Made by a program: the position numbers and the translations under genes | Shown here: piece after piece, positions 62,614 through 64,000 of the stretch | Numbering within the stretch: position 1 is the stretch's first letter | How the letters are laid out: every line of letters starts with the position of its first letter | The notes under the pieces: model-generated | The model's database searches: none | The model's input: only the letters and a program-made list of their open reading frames with translations | What the model was told of the DNA's origin: nothing | DNA from: Rhodococcus rhodnii | GTDB taxonomy: Bacteria; Actinomycetota; Actinomycetes; Mycobacteriales; Pseudonocardiaceae | Reading direction: 5' to 3' | Assembly: GCA_000720375.1 (NCBI GenBank) | Contig: JOAA01000001.1 | Coordinates: 248,001-312,000, forward strand | DNA length: 64,000 bases

Positions 62614-63527
62614 GCGCGAACCCTTTCGGTCTCACCGAACAGACCCTGCGGCCGGAAGACCAGCACTGCGATCAGCACGACGAAAATCCAGACGTAGTCA
62701 TATTGCGTGCCACCTGGCAGATACTGGCCCGCAAGCGTCTTGACCAGACCGATGATGAACCCGCCGATGACCGCGCCCCGGATACTGCCGATACCGCCGA
62801 GCACGGCGGCGGTGAAGGCGAAGATGCCGTTCTGGAAACCGATGTCGATGCTGATGTTGGTGAAGTGCACGCCATAAAGGACACCGGCGATACCAGCGAG
62901 CACCGCACCGATGCCGAAGGTCAGGACGATCGTGCGGTCTGGGTTGATCCCCATCAACCGTGCGGTGTCCGGATCCTGTGCGGTCGCGCGCATGGCCCGG
63001 CCCATCCGCGACGTGTTGATGTAGATCTGCAGCAGCGTGGTGAGCAGAACCGTCACCACGACGAGCAGAAGACCGGTCTTCGGGATCACGATCCCGCCGA
63101 TGTCGATGCTTCCCTCGATGAAGACCCTGGGGAACGGCAGCGGCGCCGTGGCACCCGGGTACCAGAGCCGGACGGCCTCTTTCAGGGCCACCGACACACC
63201 GAGTGCGGTGATCAGCGGTGCGAGTCTCGGCGCGTTTCGCAGCGGTTTGTACGCCAACCGCTCGATGATCAGGGCGAGCACCATGGAGACCACGGCCCCG
63301 GCGATCACCATCAGCGGCAACGTGATGTACCACGTTCCCTTGACGCCCTCGGGAATCGCCCAGGTGAACGTCGCGAGGGCGCCGAACGCACCCACCATGA
63401 AGATCTCGCCGTGCGCGAAGTTGATCAACTGCACGATGCCGTACACCATGGTGTACCCGAGTGCGATCAGACCGACGGTCCCACCGAGGATCACACCGTA
63501 GACCAGCTGCTGTAGCAGCGTTGTCAC
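62610..63527 (-). CDS. livH: Branched-chain amino-acid ABC transporter permease LivH
   Basis: A 305-residue permease with eight or so helices; start motif LVYGVILGGTVGLIALGYTM then YGIVQLINFAHGEIFMVGAF is the LivH signature; the docking loop is MGRAMRATAQDPDTARLMGI near 178. GTG 63527 with GGAGG 6 bp upstream. Partner of LivM. 105 bp separate it from livK, with a hairpin between them. Confidence 0.93.
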   Translation of the reverse strand: MTTLLQQLVYGVILGGTVGLIALGYTMVYGIVQLINFAHGEIFMVGAFGALATFTWAIPEGVKGTWYITLPLMVIAGAVVSMVLALIIERLAYKPLRNAPRLAPLITALGVSVALKEAVRLWYPGATAPLPFPRVFIEGSIDIGGIVIPKTGLLLVVVTVLLTTLLQIYINTSRMGRAMRATAQDPDTARLMGINPDRTIVLTFGIGAVLAGIAGVLYGVHFTNISIDIGFQNGIFAFTAAVLGGIGSIRGAVIGGFIIGLVKTLAGQYLPGGTQYDYVWIFVVLIAVLVFRPQGLFGETERVRA

Positions 63528-63543
63528 AATCTACCTCCAACAA

Positions 63544-63579
63544 GGCGGGGGCAGGTCTTGTGCTTGACCTACCCCCGCC
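63544..63579 (-). terminator. Hairpin between livK and livH
   Basis: Stem of 8 bp (GGCGGGGG 63544-63551 with 63572-63579) plus 5 bp (AGGTC 63553-63557 with GACCT 63566-63570), one mismatch, 8-nt loop. In the middle of the operon it would act as a partial terminator or an RNA-stability element, making livK mRNA more abundant than the rest. Confidence 0.65.
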
Positions 63580-63632
63580 AGACCACCCCGCCGATCGGGC
63601 GGAGCTTGCTAGTCCGCTATGCGATTGTCAGC

Positions 63633-64000
63633 TCAGTTGGTGAGCGTTCCGGTCTCCACTGGCTGGAACTTGCCGCCGCTGATCTGGTACACGGTCAGCA
63701 GCTTGTTGGTGCTGTCACCGTACTGGTCGAACGCGATGTCGCCGTTGGCACCCTTGATCTTGACGCTGCCGACGTTCTTGATCAGCGCGTCACGCTGCGA
63801 CTCGCCCCAGTCACCGGCGGCCACCGTCTTGGCCAGACCGTCGATCAGGGCGTTGGTGGCGTCGTAGGACATGGCGCCGTAGGCGCTGTAGCCCTGGTCC
63901 TTCGGGTACTTGGCGTTGTAGGCGTCGATGAAGGCCTTGGCCTCGGCCAGCTTGTCAGCCGGGGCACCCACGGAGGTGGCCAGGTCGCCCTCGGCCGCGG
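63633..64000 (-). CDS. livK: Branched-chain amino-acid binding protein (LivK-like), C-terminal part
   Basis: Only the last 122 or so residues are in the window; the frame runs off the right edge (EGDLATSVGAPADKLAEAKA reads on upstream of the internal GTG at 63971). FIDAYNAKYPKDQGYSAYGA and SYDATNALIDGLAKTV are the lobe-2 helices of type I periplasmic binding proteins; SVKIKGANGDIAFDQYGDST followed by a KxxxVYQISGGKFQPV end is the LivK signature. It is the first gene of livKHMGF in transcription order. Confidence 0.9.
   Translation of the reverse strand, partial: AAEGDLATSVGAPADKLAEAKAFIDAYNAKYPKDQGYSAYGAMSYDATNALIDGLAKTVAAGDWGESQRDALIKNVGSVKIKGANGDIAFDQYGDSTNKLLTVYQISGGKFQPVETGTLTN

Overview
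The window reads as chromosomal DNA of a high-GC filamentous actinomycete. Strong third-position G/C, many GTG and TTG starts, GTGA/ATGA four-base stop-start overlaps, an actinobacterial CoaE-GrpB fusion, S1 protein RpsA with a long acidic tail, a DasR-type chitobiose operon, a SARP/AfsR regulator and DrrAB-like exporters all point to the Pseudonocardiales (a Kibdelosporangium/Amycolatopsis/Lentzea-like organism; the genus is inference). No rRNA, tRNA, CRISPR array or intact insertion sequence was seen. One decayed ISAs1-family transposase is present. The window is cut inside genes at both ends: an NAD(P)-binding protein at the left and a LivK-type binding protein at the right.

Layout. 1-6.3 kb: small secreted and hypothetical proteins, argG between two strong hairpin terminators, a YjbR protein, and uvrB with a translationally coupled P-loop kinase. 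6.3-10.3 kb: two DUF5685 paralogues with cysteine-rich tails flank a GlxA/AraC-type regulator and a beta-propeller protein. 10.4-11.7 kb: two DUF402 paralogues, the second lacking the acidic residues. 11.8-16.5 kb: dasABC-like chitobiose uptake plus an intracellular family 3 N-acetylglucosaminidase behind two DasR-like sites. 16.5-26.9 kb: coaE, an orphan sensor kinase, a lipoprotein, a 22-bp tandem repeat, rpsA, a methyltransferase/GNAT pair, a secreted hydrolase and a two-component system. 27-30.9 kb: three tandem near-duplicate esterases and a PucR regulator. 30.9-35.9 kb: a seven-gene catabolic operon (DoxX, ring-cleavage-like VOC protein, SnoaL, FAH-type hydrolase, TetR, HisD-like dehydrogenase, SDR) with its own promoter/operator. 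36-42.7 kb: GNAT duplication with a frameshifted copy, twin small membrane proteins with a TetR regulator, and a degenerate ABC protein with YhgE/Pip and TetR under a 26-bp palindrome. 42.7-48 kb: ECF sigma factor with a membrane-anchored partner, a 923-residue SARP regulator, and the transposase remnant. 48-53.4 kb: bluB, a DrrAB-like exporter with TetR and twin operators, two tiny membrane proteins, and a roughly 1-kb degenerate repeat array. 53.4-64 kb: polA, a thioesterase and LysR pair, a duplicated SnoaL protein, a hydrolase, and a branched-chain amino-acid ABC operon livKHMGF.

The most informative regulatory signal is shared by the two DNA-repair genes. uvrB and polA each start with a leaderless GTG exactly 7 nt after a TAGAnT/TAGACT -10 element that lies 8 bp from CTGTCGGTG, the architecture of the RecA-independent, PafBC-dependent DNA-damage promoter of mycobacteria. 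argG has the same leaderless GTG spacing without the damage box. The best candidates for undescribed biology are the paired cysteine-tailed DUF5685 genes, the HisD/FAH/VOC catabolic operon, the Walker-defective ABC protein with YhgE, and the G/T-rich repeat arrays that follow several minus-strand genes.
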